In this document: piece after piece, positions 18,667 to 28,245 of the stretch | Layout: each line of letters begins with the position of its first letter | How positions within the stretch are numbered: the first letter of the stretch is position 1 | Assembly: GCA_963840725.1 (NCBI GenBank) | Contig: CAWIZY010000033.1 | Coordinates: forward strand, 1-62,481 | DNA: 62,481 nt | Direction of reading: 5' to 3' | Origin: CAVWDU01 sp963840725 | GTDB taxonomy: Bacteria > Pseudomonadota > Gammaproteobacteria > Pseudomonadales > Halieaceae | Made by a program: the position numbers and the translations under genes | The notes under the pieces: generated by a model | The model's database searches: none | The model's input: the letters and a program-made list of their open reading frames with translations, nothing else | What the model was told of the DNA's origin: nothing

Positions 18667-19665
18667 TTACAGACTCAGCATCTTCCACAATTGATCGGCG
18701 CTTTCTCCCGCGGCATCCCGATGCACCCGGTAAGCGACATGCGCATCGGGGCCGGCAGCAGGGCTGAGTTCGATACTCCATAGGGGTGCTATTTCATTGG
18801 GTAGCATGGAGTAGCGAATGTCGATAATGCGATTGACAAGCTTCGGATCGCGGGCGATATAGCCGTTGCTGAACCAACGGAAGCGTTCCAGATCCCTTGC
18901 CTGCTGGGACCCCGGATCCAGCCAGGGCAGGTCGCGCTGAATGTCGAGCCTTTCCAGACGGGTCCCGGGATACACTGTCGGGCTTAGACTGACACGTACG
19001 GCATCGACATAAAAATGGTCGCGGGTTTCGTACACAATTTTCCACAACAGAATATTGCCAAAGCTGGGCTTGGCTTCCAAGCGCAGCGGCTGGTGTCCCC
19101 TCTCGGCCGCCAGGGTGTAACCCATTTCCATCGCGGCGTTGCGCTGCAACCAGCCCAGTCCCAGATAGGCAAGTCCCCAGATCATCGCCAGCCGCGCCAC
19201 CCGGGGTTGACCGCGCCAGACTGCGATTGCCACGCCCAGCAATACCGGCACGGTAAACAGAGGGTCGATGATAGATACCGAGTTCCAGGCCACACGGATG
19301 TGGGAAAACGGCCATAGCAGCATGGTGCCATAGGTGGTGCAGGCATCCAGCAATGCATGCGTGGCGTATCCCAACAGGCAAAACAGCAGCGTACGACGAA
19401 AACTCAGCTGCCAGCGCCTGCCCAGGGGCAGATACAGAATCAGTGCACAGATCAGGCCACCGACAGGGATAAATATCAGCGAATGGGTGAACTGGCGGTG
19501 ATACTCCAGAAACAACAGCGGGTCGGTAGAAGACCGAATCAGCACATCGAGGTCAGCTGCCATCCCGGCGAGAAAGCCGAGCAAACCAGCGACAGCGACT
19601 TGCCCCCTGCGGCTGCCACTTTGGGCGCAAGCAGCGCCAATAGCGCCCTGGCTCAGCGGATCCAC
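18667..19665 (-). CDS. YdjM/LexA-binding-like membrane metal-dependent hydrolase
   Basis: A 332-residue member of the PF04307 family. It starts MDPLSQGAIGAACAQSG as usual and has about five membrane segments in the first 180 residues. The conserved histidines are present: HRQFTHSL near residue 56-63 and HALLDACTTYGT near 103-114, both expected to bind metal. The C-terminal 150 residues are soluble, with an aromatic-rich domain found in longer members. Related proteins are inner-membrane proteins of uncertain activity, perhaps phospholipase-like. It ends 12 bp from the aminotransferase remnant, convergent. Confidence 0.85.
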   Translation of the reverse strand: MDPLSQGAIGAACAQSGSRRGQVAVAGLLGFLAGMAADLDVLIRSSTDPLLFLEYHRQFTHSLIFIPVGGLICALILYLPLGRRWQLSFRRTLLFCLLGYATHALLDACTTYGTMLLWPFSHIRVAWNSVSIIDPLFTVPVLLGVAIAVWRGQPRVARLAMIWGLAYLGLGWLQRNAAMEMGYTLAAERGHQPLRLEAKPSFGNILLWKIVYETRDHFYVDAVRVSLSPTVYPGTRLERLDIQRDLPWLDPGSQQARDLERFRWFSNGYIARDPKLVNRIIDIRYSMLPNEIAPLWSIELSPAAGPDAHVAYRVHRDAAGESADQLWKMLSL

Positions 19666-19892
19666 GGCCTGTCACCCCCCAACTGTCAGCGAGGCCAAGC
19701 TGCTGGAAAACAGGCCTGCGAACGCAAAACACCCACCAACAGCATGGCACTCACTCCCCAGACAAAAGCCAAAAACGGCGGTAAAGTTAACGAAAAACCC
19801 ATTTTTATTCCAGCGCCCGATGGTTTTTAATTACAATGATAAACCGCACAGGCGCTGCGGTCGGAAGCCAACAGCAACCAATGGAACCCCTT

Positions 19893-20540
19893 ATGTTTAA
19901 ACGCATTGCCCCTATTGTCGCAATAACTCTCAGCGCCTGCCTGGCAGGCTGTACCACCGACCCCTACACCGGCGAACAGAAAGCCCGCAAATCGGCGGCT
20001 TACGGCGCCGGTGCTGCAGCGGTGTGTGGCATCATCGGCTCCAGGGACTCCAGCCAACATGCGCGCAATGCCGCTCTTGGCTGCGGCGCGATCGGCGCGG
20101 GCATCGGTGCCTACATGGATGTACAAGAGGACCAGTTGCGAAACGAATTGCGAGGCACCGGCGTCAGCGTCGCGCGAGAAGGTGACAATATCAGGCTCAT
20201 CATGCCGGGCAACATCACCTTCGAGACAGATTCCTACAACCTGCGCGGCGATTTTTATCCCGTTCTGAACTCAGTGGGAACCGTACTCGCCAAGTATACA
20301 GACACCGCCTTGCGGGTCAGCGGGCATACCGATAACACCGGTCAAAGATCCTATAACCAGACCTTATCCGAGCGCCGCGCCAGAAGTGTCGCCGATTATC
20401 TCGCCACCCGGAATGTGGCCAATAATCGCATGCTGGTGCAGGGCCAGGGTTTCGATCAGCCTATTGCAGACAACGGCACAGCCGCCGGGCGGGAGCAGAA
20501 TCGACGCGTCGAGCTCTACATCCTGCCGAAGAGCGCCTGA
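19893..20540 (+). CDS. OmpA-family outer-membrane lipoprotein (YiaD-like)
   Basis: A 215-residue lipoprotein. ATG 19893 gives a signal peptide with lipobox LAGC (Cys 19). A glycine-zipper region follows near residues 35-75 (AYGAGAAAVCGIIG, then GCGAIGAGIGAYMDVQE). Residues 100-215 are an OmpA peptidoglycan-binding domain with ITFETDSYNL, VSGHTDNTG and NQTLSERRARSVADYL, including the Asp and Arg that hold diaminopimelate. It should tie the outer membrane to the cell wall. The start at 19836 would hide the lipobox, so it is rejected. It is convergent with tamB, 8 bp apart. Confidence 0.93.
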   Translation: MFKRIAPIVAITLSACLAGCTTDPYTGEQKARKSAAYGAGAAAVCGIIGSRDSSQHARNAALGCGAIGAGIGAYMDVQEDQLRNELRGTGVSVAREGDNIRLIMPGNITFETDSYNLRGDFYPVLNSVGTVLAKYTDTALRVSGHTDNTGQRSYNQTLSERRARSVADYLATRNVANNRMLVQGQGFDQPIADNGTAAGREQNRRVELYILPKSA

Positions 20541-20548
20541 GACCCGGG

Positions 20549-23500
20549 TCAGTCAATGTCGAAGGAATAATAGATGTCGAGTGAGTTCTCCAGGGCACTA
20601 ACCATCTCCAGCCACAACCGCGTCTGCAGATAGAGCCTGCCGGTCAGCACACTGACAGGCTCATTAAGGCCAATGCCGTAGGAGAGATAGATCCGCTCAC
20701 CCAGGTAGCCGCTGACGGTAGCGGTTGTCTCAGTGTCAACCTGTCCGGTGCCAAACTCCACGCTACTGACCCCAGGCAGCCGCTCCAGCCCATCGATCAC
20801 ACGGCTGCGGTTAATCGCCCCCATCCCGAGGGAAACCGCCACCGCAGCCGCGTCCACACCGCCGCCCGCGCCGGAGTCCAGTCCGCGCCCCCTGGAAAGA
20901 TAGGACAAAGCCTCCGTTTGCGGCATAGTGGGGTTGGAGTAAATTTCAATCTGCAAAGCATCCGCCGGACCGCGCACCGACACCCCGGCCGTAACGTTGT
21001 CAGCTGTAATACTCCGTTCGGCCCGAAGGTTCAGTTCCGGGCTCTCAGGCGGCCCGGTGAAGCTCACCGTACCCCGCCGCACCAGCAAGCGCTGTCCGAA
21101 GATTTCCAGTTCGCCACCCAACACATTGAGATTACCGAACAGCTCCAGGGGCAGACGCGGCCGCTGGATCAGACTGAGCATGCCTCCCACATTGGCATTG
21201 AGCTTGCTACCGGCGATTCGGAAGCGCTCATCAATGTTGACATTGATATCCAGCTCTATGTCCATCGGTGGGCCTTTATCGACCGCATCGGCCCGATAAT
21301 CGATCACCACCACATCATCTGAAAGCCCGACACTGCCAGGGGGCAGTTCCTCGAACTCGAAGCGTCCGTCCAGAACCTCTATTGCGCCCGTAATTCTTAG
21401 TAGCTGGGGCGTGGCGACCAACTCCAGCTGCTCAGAAACTTTCATCTGCAGCGATGGCGGGCGCAACAGCGACTGGCCCGTACCGGTAATCGTCAGCGCA
21501 AGCCGCGGTTCATCCTGCCAGGCCAGCTGACCCGAAAAATCGACAGGCCCACCGCCGAGCAGGCCCTCGCCCCGCAAGCTTGCTGTCGATCCGATAAACC
21601 GGATCTGTAATGTCAACGCTTCCAGTTCGGTTGGATTGTGAACACTGCGAACACCCACCTCGGCCAGCTCAAGTACACCGTCGAGCAGCGGCGCCTGCAC
21701 ATTGCCTGACAGCGCGAGCTCTCCGCTCAGCGTTCCCTGCAAGCTTTCCAGGTCGGGGATAAGCGGTTCCAAATCAGCCAACTGCAGGGCCCGCAATTTC
21801 ATTTTTCCACTTAATGCCTGGTCCGGGTCATCGGGCAATTCCAGCACCATCGAGGCCTGACCGCCCAGCATCGCCAACCGGGTATCCAGCTGCAGCGCAC
21901 CATTGCGCCAGTCGAACGCGAGCTCGGAGGGCTCCCACTGCAGGATGGTGACAGGCTGCTCTGGAAACTCACGCCGCAAGCTGCCCCCCGGGCTGACCGC
22001 TTTGCCGCTGGCGCGCAAGCCCTCCTCGCCCGACCAGTTGGCCTGCGCGCTCACATCAATGGTCGCAGCCAGAGCCAGATCCTCGGGCAGCAGATGAGCG
22101 GCGAAGTCCAGTGGGCCGCGCAAGGTCATGGCCGCTACGCCTGTTTCACCCAGGCTGAGTTGCTCGGCACACAGATTGCTGCGTTCCTGCAGCCAGCAGT
22201 GCTTGTCTATCACCAGCACCTCACGCTGTGCCTGCCACTGCATTGCAACCGACTCAGCCAGGGTCCAGTTACCCAACGGGGTTTTTAATACGGTGGAGGC
22301 CAACTCGCCCTGCCAGCCGGTGTCGGTGAAGACGCCTGCGAGAACCAACTCTCCCTCGATGTCACCCCGGCTGGACCATACAAAACGCTGATCCTTCGCT
22401 TTACCACCACCCTGCAGTCGCACATCGGCGAGCTGGAACTGAGTTGAGTCCAGTTTTTCGATGCGCAGGTCCAGATCGTTGAGAATCTGTTCCTTCAGAG
22501 CATAGCTGGCCTTCACTTGTGCGGCAGGAATCTGCCACTGGGCCCAGCGCAGATCGGAGCTGGTGCCGTCAACGGAGAGGCTCTCTCCGTCTCCGGACAA
22601 ACGTGCCTGTAATGCTAACTCCCCACGGCCGTCCGAGCTCCAGCGGCCGAGATCCGCGACAGTGAGTTGCAGCAGTGCATCATCAACACCCGCAACATCT
22701 GCAGCGCCATCGGCGAGACCAGATCGACGCGGACCTACAGGCGCCTGCAGGTGCAGCTCTGCGCCATTGATGGTTGCCCGCAGGTCCGCTGCGGTGATCA
22801 GGCTATCCTGAGCCAATTCGGCACCACCGCGTATCTCGGCGGGGTAGCCTGCCACCTCGCCGCGCACATCCGCATCCCTGACAGCCACCTGCCAATGCCC
22901 GCCGGCAAGACTGCCACGAGTCGTCAAGCCACCGATCAGGCGACCGACTGGAACCCCGGGGTAGCGCGGCAGATCCAAGCCGGACGAATCGATGGCCAGA
23001 TCCCAACTCGGCTCCCCCATGAACACCGCCGTGCCCTGCAGAGCCAGCTGGTTATCTGCGCCGTCCTTGACCTCCAGTTGATCCACGCGCAGTTCCCCGA
23101 GGCTCTGGGCGCCCCGCAGCAGCAGCTGCATATTCTGATAACCCAGACCGGTAGCAGAGGCTTCCAGTTCAAACTGCTGGCGCTCGAGGTTACCCTCGGC
23201 CCGCAACTGCAAAGGCGCGTACAGTTCGACGTCGGACATCGAGTCGGGCATGGACACCCACCGTTCCAAACCCAGAGCGTCACTCCAACGCGCGTCTGCC
23301 TGAACCAAAAATGGCAGTTGCGGGTCCAGCGCGTCCAGGTCGCCCCGCAGGGCGATGGTTTCTGTTCCAGCCACATCCAGCGCTATTGCAAGAGCGCCTG
23401 CACTGCCGCTCACCGCCAGATCCAGCGCCCTCCCCTGCAGCGGATCTGGATACGGAGACCCGGCGAGTACAACCTCGGCCCGCAGGGACAATGGCCAGTC

Positions 23501-24334
23501 ATCGACAAAAGCCAGATCCCCCAATATCGACACCCGACCCCAGTCTTGATGAGCCAGCTGCAGAGTTTCGAGTTCCAGCGCGTAGCGCTCCCACTGACCA
23601 ACGAGCCGTAGATCATGAAAGTTCAATTCCTGCTCTGGCAGCACCACTTCAAGGGTATGCAGCTTCAGGTTTTCGACCACCAGAGCTAAGGCTAAAAAAA
23701 CTCGCGGCAGCGCAATACGGTCCGTGCTGGCCGCCACTCCCGTCGTCGCGGGTGCCGGCGTGGGTTTGGGTGTAACTGCGGCGCCCGGTGCCGTCCCCTG
23801 CTGAGCTTCGCCCGCCAAAGACAATAGCGCCCGAGTACTGGCCAAGTCCCGCAGTTCCACCCGGGCCCCCTCTAGTGCCAAGGCTCCACGCAGATCGCTC
23901 TCCCAGTGACCCCCGGGCCAACGCACTGTGAGCGCTCCCAATGCGAGGTCATCGATGGTGATAGCCAACGGTAGTTCAATAAGGGTCTCATCTGGCTCCT
24001 CCTCAGGCGCCTCTGCATCGCCGGGCAGGAGATTCAGCTCGACTGTATCTGCCTGCAAGCGCTGCCAGCACAGGCGGCTTTTGAGCAGACAAGCCGGCGT
24101 CAACTCGCTCTTCAGCCCGGACAGCTGCAGCGACAGATTCTCCAGGGACAAGCGCACTTGCGCCACCTCGAGGTGGCCGAACAAACTGCCTCGGGTATAG
24201 TCCAGGTCCAACACATCGGTCCGCGCCATCGACTGCAACAGCAGGCGCGAACCCGTATCGGTGAACGGGGCCAGCAGAAGCAGGCAAAAAGCCACCAATG
24301 CCAGCACCGACAACAACCGCAGCAGACGCTTCAA
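20549..24334 (-). CDS. tamB: translocation and assembly module inner-membrane component
   Basis: TamB spans the periplasm as a long beta-groove and works with TamA in phospholipid transport and outer-membrane protein assembly. The gene encodes about 1261 residues, in the family range. One N-terminal membrane anchor (RLLRLLSVLALVAFCLLLLA) leads a very long beta-rich body, and the conserved DUF490 C-terminal domain carries IAGSKLNANVGGML, LNVLGGELEIFGQRLLVRRG, EALSYLSRGRGLDSGAGGG and the final YYSFDID. The likely start is TTG at 24334, overlapping the tamA stop in TTGA; GTG/ATG options up to 24367 lie inside tamA. The overlap means coupled translation. Confidence 0.93.
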   Translation of the reverse strand: MKRLLRLLSVLALVAFCLLLLAPFTDTGSRLLLQSMARTDVLDLDYTRGSLFGHLEVAQVRLSLENLSLQLSGLKSELTPACLLKSRLCWQRLQADTVELNLLPGDAEAPEEEPDETLIELPLAITIDDLALGALTVRWPGGHWESDLRGALALEGARVELRDLASTRALLSLAGEAQQGTAPGAAVTPKPTPAPATTGVAASTDRIALPRVFLALALVVENLKLHTLEVVLPEQELNFHDLRLVGQWERYALELETLQLAHQDWGRVSILGDLAFVDDWPLSLRAEVVLAGSPYPDPLQGRALDLAVSGSAGALAIALDVAGTETIALRGDLDALDPQLPFLVQADARWSDALGLERWVSMPDSMSDVELYAPLQLRAEGNLERQQFELEASATGLGYQNMQLLLRGAQSLGELRVDQLEVKDGADNQLALQGTAVFMGEPSWDLAIDSSGLDLPRYPGVPVGRLIGGLTTRGSLAGGHWQVAVRDADVRGEVAGYPAEIRGGAELAQDSLITAADLRATINGAELHLQAPVGPRRSGLADGAADVAGVDDALLQLTVADLGRWSSDGRGELALQARLSGDGESLSVDGTSSDLRWAQWQIPAAQVKASYALKEQILNDLDLRIEKLDSTQFQLADVRLQGGGKAKDQRFVWSSRGDIEGELVLAGVFTDTGWQGELASTVLKTPLGNWTLAESVAMQWQAQREVLVIDKHCWLQERSNLCAEQLSLGETGVAAMTLRGPLDFAAHLLPEDLALAATIDVSAQANWSGEEGLRASGKAVSPGGSLRREFPEQPVTILQWEPSELAFDWRNGALQLDTRLAMLGGQASMVLELPDDPDQALSGKMKLRALQLADLEPLIPDLESLQGTLSGELALSGNVQAPLLDGVLELAEVGVRSVHNPTELEALTLQIRFIGSTASLRGEGLLGGGPVDFSGQLAWQDEPRLALTITGTGQSLLRPPSLQMKVSEQLELVATPQLLRITGAIEVLDGRFEFEELPPGSVGLSDDVVVIDYRADAVDKGPPMDIELDINVNIDERFRIAGSKLNANVGGMLSLIQRPRLPLELFGNLNVLGGELEIFGQRLLVRRGTVSFTGPPESPELNLRAERSITADNVTAGVSVRGPADALQIEIYSNPTMPQTEALSYLSRGRGLDSGAGGGVDAAAVAVSLGMGAINRSRVIDGLERLPGVSSVEFGTGQVDTETTATVSGYLGERIYLSYGIGLNEPVSVLTGRLYLQTRLWLEMVSALENSLDIYYSFDID

Positions 24335-26148
24335 AACTGCGCACCGATATCGAGATGAAAACGCCACGCGGGGTCTTCCTCGCTCAACGGATAGGCAATT
24401 TGAGCCTTGATAGCGCCGACCAGGGTGATGAAGTGCAGGCCAAAGCCGAGCGAATAATGGCTTTCGAATTCACCCGTATCAAAGGCATCACCAAAGTCAG
24501 AAAACAGGGCAAGCCGCCAACGGTCGTTGTAGTCATACTGGTATTCCATGCTGGCGACCGCGAGCTTGTCACCACCCACGACGATGGTACTGATTGATCC
24601 ATCGTCGTTTTCCACTTCAATTTCGTTGCCGATCGACTGGAAATCGAAGCCGCGAAGACTCTGTGCACCACCGGCGAAAAAGTTCAGCGACGGTGCCAAC
24701 TGCGCTCTGTCGCTGTCCGCGACCAGCGCGGTACCCAGCTCCAGGCGGCCCACCAGTCGATGCCTGGGGGCAAGGGTGGTGATGCCGCCAAACCGCGCAT
24801 AGGCGCGCAGCAGATCGATGTCAGAACCTAACTGTTCACTACCCGCCTCCACCCGGTAGAACTGACTGAACCCACTCGCCGGATCCACCAGCGAGCCGCT
24901 CAAATCACGCCGCGACAGAGTGAAGCCGGGTAGCAGGTAAGTGTTGTCCCGCGACTGATCGGCCACATCCCAAGTTTCGTTGAGCGCACGCACCAGATAA
25001 CTGTCGACCCATTTATTGCGCCGAAACTCACGTCGCACACCCAGCTCGGTCTGGCGGCTGTCGATATCCCCAAACTCGTTGTCTTCAACCCGCGCAGTCA
25101 GATGCAGTACGTCGTTTAGCGGGTGTGTCAGGGGAATATGATAGGTAATCCGGCCACTGGGGTTAATGGCAGAATACTCGAGGCGCGTTTCCTGACTGTG
25201 TCCGGCCGCATTGATTCTGGGCGTTCGCCAGGTGAGAGAAACCCGTTCCTCGGTGTCTGTACGGTAGCCCAGCCCAAGATTAAAACTGTGTCGCTTGGCG
25301 GGTGCCAGTGCAAGGGAGACAGGAACCAGCCCCCCTTCGGCATTGTTGAATTCGGGTCGCAGCAAAACGCTGGAATAGTAACCGGTTTGTTGCAGGTCGC
25401 CCTGAAGTCCCTGCAGCTTTGCCAGATCGAAATCATCACCTGCCTCGAAACTGCTCATAACGGACAGCTGCTCGCGGCTGATCTGCGCCTGATCAAACTG
25501 CATGGCGCCGAACTTGTAGCGTTGCCCGGGATCGTAATACAGCGCGACATCGGCCGCGTTGGCAGCGACGTCGATCTCCACGCGATTGCGGGTAAATTGG
25601 CCGTCAAAGTAGCCCTGTTTCTGGCCCGCCGAGATCAGCTCCGATTTCAAGTCCTGATAGGTGCCATGGTTGAAGACTTCTGTGGTCGCAAACGGCAGCT
25701 CAGCGAGTATCTCGGCAAAAATCGGCACCTCTGCCGCCGCCCCGATCACGCGCACATCCAGCTTGCGAATCCGTACCGGTTCGTTGGCGACCACGGCGAT
25801 TCTAACCTGCCATACACTGCCTTTGCCGCTTCCTTTACTCCCTCCTATGCCTTTTTTTTTGCTGGCGACATCCACGCTGACCTCTGCGCGGTAATAGCCC
25901 AGGGCTCTCAGCGCATCGCGCGTCTTGTCACCGGCCGAACTGACAAAGTTCTCGCGGCCGCTCTCAGTCTCCGGTGGCTCTCCCAACCAGGCTTCGACAT
26001 TGTCTTTGAGTTCACCCTCTACCCCGGTAACCGAATACTTGAGCACCTGTGCGGCCATACTCCCGGAAGAACACGCAAGGGCCGCCAGCACGGTCCATAA
26101 TAGCGGGATCGCCACCCTGAGGCAGGTCGGCGCGACACTGGAGTACAT
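24331..26148 (-). CDS. tamA: translocation and assembly module outer-membrane component
   Basis: A 605-residue BamA/Omp85-family protein. A signal peptide ends around SMAAQ. Three POTRA domains follow in residues 35-265 (for example LRALGYYRAEVSVDV, where a poly-Lys loop KKKG interrupts). The rest is a 16-strand barrel with the RGFDF motif near residue 500 (QSLRGFDFQSIGNE) and the family end WRFHLDIGAQF. It forms the outer-membrane half of the TAM complex with TamB, encoded directly downstream with overlapping codons. A transcript covering both genes starts from the 65 bp between tamA and the divergent polyphosphate kinase gene. Confidence 0.93.
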   Translation of the reverse strand: MYSSVAPTCLRVAIPLLWTVLAALACSSGSMAAQVLKYSVTGVEGELKDNVEAWLGEPPETESGRENFVSSAGDKTRDALRALGYYRAEVSVDVASKKKGIGGSKGSGKGSVWQVRIAVVANEPVRIRKLDVRVIGAAAEVPIFAEILAELPFATTEVFNHGTYQDLKSELISAGQKQGYFDGQFTRNRVEIDVAANAADVALYYDPGQRYKFGAMQFDQAQISREQLSVMSSFEAGDDFDLAKLQGLQGDLQQTGYYSSVLLRPEFNNAEGGLVPVSLALAPAKRHSFNLGLGYRTDTEERVSLTWRTPRINAAGHSQETRLEYSAINPSGRITYHIPLTHPLNDVLHLTARVEDNEFGDIDSRQTELGVRREFRRNKWVDSYLVRALNETWDVADQSRDNTYLLPGFTLSRRDLSGSLVDPASGFSQFYRVEAGSEQLGSDIDLLRAYARFGGITTLAPRHRLVGRLELGTALVADSDRAQLAPSLNFFAGGAQSLRGFDFQSIGNEIEVENDDGSISTIVVGGDKLAVASMEYQYDYNDRWRLALFSDFGDAFDTGEFESHYSLGFGLHFITLVGAIKAQIAYPLSEEDPAWRFHLDIGAQF

Positions 26149-26213
26149 AGACTGGAGTCCATAGCATTAGGCGGGCTATTATAGCTGCCCGAAGGGCGGA
26201 AAAGTATGCAGCT

Positions 26214-27725
26214 ATGGGCGAACAAAAAAGGAAATTTGCAGCAAAACTCAAAAGCCTGAACACCGGCAATAGCCTGAGCAAAGAAAAATTTGAATCGGCT
26301 CAACTGATCCTGCGCCAGGGCCTGCTAGAGGCTCAGTTCGAACTGGCCGAGGCCGACTATCCGGTACTGATCGTTATCGGTGGCCTCGAAGGTGCAGGCA
26401 AGGGGTCTATCGTGCACCGACTCAACGAGTGGATGGATCCTCGCGGCATCGAGACGCAGGCGTTTTGGCAGCACTCAGACGAAGAAGAATCGCGGCCATA
26501 CTTCTGGCGCTTCTGGCGCAGTTTACCTCCCGCCAGCGAGATCGGCCTGTACCTCAACGCCTGGTACAGACGACCCGGCTACGCGCTGATCGAGAGCCAT
26601 CTGTCAAAAAAAGCGCTGGCGCGACGCTGCGAGGAGATCAATCGCTTCGAGGCCATGCTCAGCGACGACGGCGCCTTGATTATCAAACTCTGGCTGCAGG
26701 TCGGTGCTGAATTTCAGCGACTGCAATTAGCCGAGGAGGCACCGCGCAAGCAACAGAACCCGCGTATTCCTATCACCCTTGACCATGACAAAATCTCCTA
26801 CAAAAAACAGATGAAGGCGGCGCGCCGACTGCTTGAAAAAACCGATAAAAAGCGTTGCCCCTGGTTAATTGTGGATGCAGAGGACCGGCACTACAGGGAC
26901 ATCACAGCAGGCAGCCTCATTCTTGAACAGATGCAACAGCACGCACAGAAGCGCCACAAACAGGGCAAGCTGGGTACAAAGACAAAACCTGCTCCCAAGC
27001 AAACGCTGGCGCAGCAAACCGCGCCGCTGGCCGGCGTGGATCTGGACTTGCGGCTCGACAAGCGAGAATACCGGGAAAAGCTGAAAAAGTACCAGGCCAC
27101 CCTGCAGGAGCTGGCCTGGAAAAAACAACCCGAGCGCAGCGGTTCACTGGTCGCCGTATTCGAGGGCTGGGACGCGGCAGGGAAAGGCTCGGCGATCAGA
27201 CGAGTAACTGGCGCCATCGATCCACGCTTGTACCGCGTGCTGCAATATGCGGCGCCTACAGACGAGGAACGCGCCCGTCACTACCTGTGGCGCTTCTGGC
27301 GTCGCCTGGGTCGCGACGGCAGCATGACCCTTTTTGACCGGTCCTGGTATGGACGGGTCATGGTCGAGCGGGTTGAGGGCTTCGCCTCCGCGGACGAATG
27401 GCAGCGCGCCTACGCGGAAATCAACGAATTTGAGTACCAGCTGGTAGAGCACGGCTCCAAAGTCCTCAAGTTCTGGATACATATCAGCCCGGAGACACAG
27501 CTACAGCGGTTCGAAGAGCGTAAACGCGAACCCTACAAGCGCCACAAGATCACCAGTGAGGACTGGCGCAACCGCAAAAAATGGCAGGCGTACGAGCAGG
27601 CAGTCAATGAAATGATCACCCGCACCAGCACCGAGTACGCCCCCTGGACGCTGATTGCAGGCAATGACAAACGCTACGCACGCATCGAGATACTTAAACG
27701 TTTCTGTGCAGCTCTCGAATCATAA
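26214..27725 (+). CDS. pap: polyphosphate:AMP phosphotransferase (two-domain PPK2)
   Basis: This class II PPK2 enzyme phosphorylates AMP to ADP with polyphosphate. The 503 residues contain two tandem PPK2 domains. The first has Walker A GGLEGAGKGSIVHRL near residue 52-66 and FWRFWRSLPPASEIG near 100. Its lid reads YLNAWYRRPGYAL rather than the usual DRSWY, which fits a degenerate N-terminal half. The second has FEGWDAAGKGSAIRRVTGA near 315, FWRRLGRDGSM and the intact lid FDRSWYGRVMVERVEGF. The active half is thus C-terminal, as in characterised Pap proteins. A short asparaginase gene follows 17 bp downstream, probably co-transcribed. Confidence 0.93.
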   Translation: MGEQKRKFAAKLKSLNTGNSLSKEKFESAQLILRQGLLEAQFELAEADYPVLIVIGGLEGAGKGSIVHRLNEWMDPRGIETQAFWQHSDEEESRPYFWRFWRSLPPASEIGLYLNAWYRRPGYALIESHLSKKALARRCEEINRFEAMLSDDGALIIKLWLQVGAEFQRLQLAEEAPRKQQNPRIPITLDHDKISYKKQMKAARRLLEKTDKKRCPWLIVDAEDRHYRDITAGSLILEQMQQHAQKRHKQGKLGTKTKPAPKQTLAQQTAPLAGVDLDLRLDKREYREKLKKYQATLQELAWKKQPERSGSLVAVFEGWDAAGKGSAIRRVTGAIDPRLYRVLQYAAPTDEERARHYLWRFWRRLGRDGSMTLFDRSWYGRVMVERVEGFASADEWQRAYAEINEFEYQLVEHGSKVLKFWIHISPETQLQRFEERKREPYKRHKITSEDWRNRKKWQAYEQAVNEMITRTSTEYAPWTLIAGNDKRYARIEILKRFCAALES

Positions 27726-27742
27726 AGCGGGATAACAATGCA

Positions 27743-28228
27743 ATGAATCTGCACATCATCACCACTGGCGGCACTATCGACAAAATCTACTTTGACGCCA
27801 AGAGCGACTATCAGGTCGGCGAACCGGTGATCGGCCAGCTGCTAAAACAGATGCAGGTCGCCTTCGCGTTCACGGTTGAGTCGGCAATGCGCAAGGACAG
27901 TCTGGATATGACATCCGCCGACCGCCTGCAAATCAGGGAGGCCGCGCTGAACTGTTCAGAACGCTGCGTGCTGATTACCCACGGCACCGATGGTATGGTG
28001 GCCACCGCACAAGCGCTGGAAGATATTGAGAACAAGTGCATTGTGCTGACCGGCGCTCTGCAACCAGCCGCATTTGCCGGCAGCGATGCTATCTTCAATA
28101 TCGGCTGCGCGATCGGTGCGGTGCAGAGCCAGGCTCCCGGCGTATACATCGCCATGAATGGGCAGGTATTCCCGGCCAACAACGTTATCAAGAATGTTGC
28201 TGAAAACCGCTTCCAGACCCGGGATTGA
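27743..28228 (+). CDS. short asparaginase-family protein
   Basis: A 161-residue protein equal to the N-terminal domain of L-asparaginase. The first catalytic motif TTGGTIDK is at residues 7-14 and the second, THGTDGMV, near 79-86, so both nucleophilic threonines and the Asp are present. The C-terminal domain of classical enzymes (about 330 residues) is absent; this short form is a known separate family in gammaproteobacteria, so it is not a truncation. Substrate is unproven. It follows pap on the same strand and is convergent with the DUF819 gene, 17 bp away. Confidence 0.85.
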   Translation: MNLHIITTGGTIDKIYFDAKSDYQVGEPVIGQLLKQMQVAFAFTVESAMRKDSLDMTSADRLQIREAALNCSERCVLITHGTDGMVATAQALEDIENKCIVLTGALQPAAFAGSDAIFNIGCAIGAVQSQAPGVYIAMNGQVFPANNVIKNVAENRFQTRD

Positions 28229-28245
28229 GTGAACGGGCGCTACAG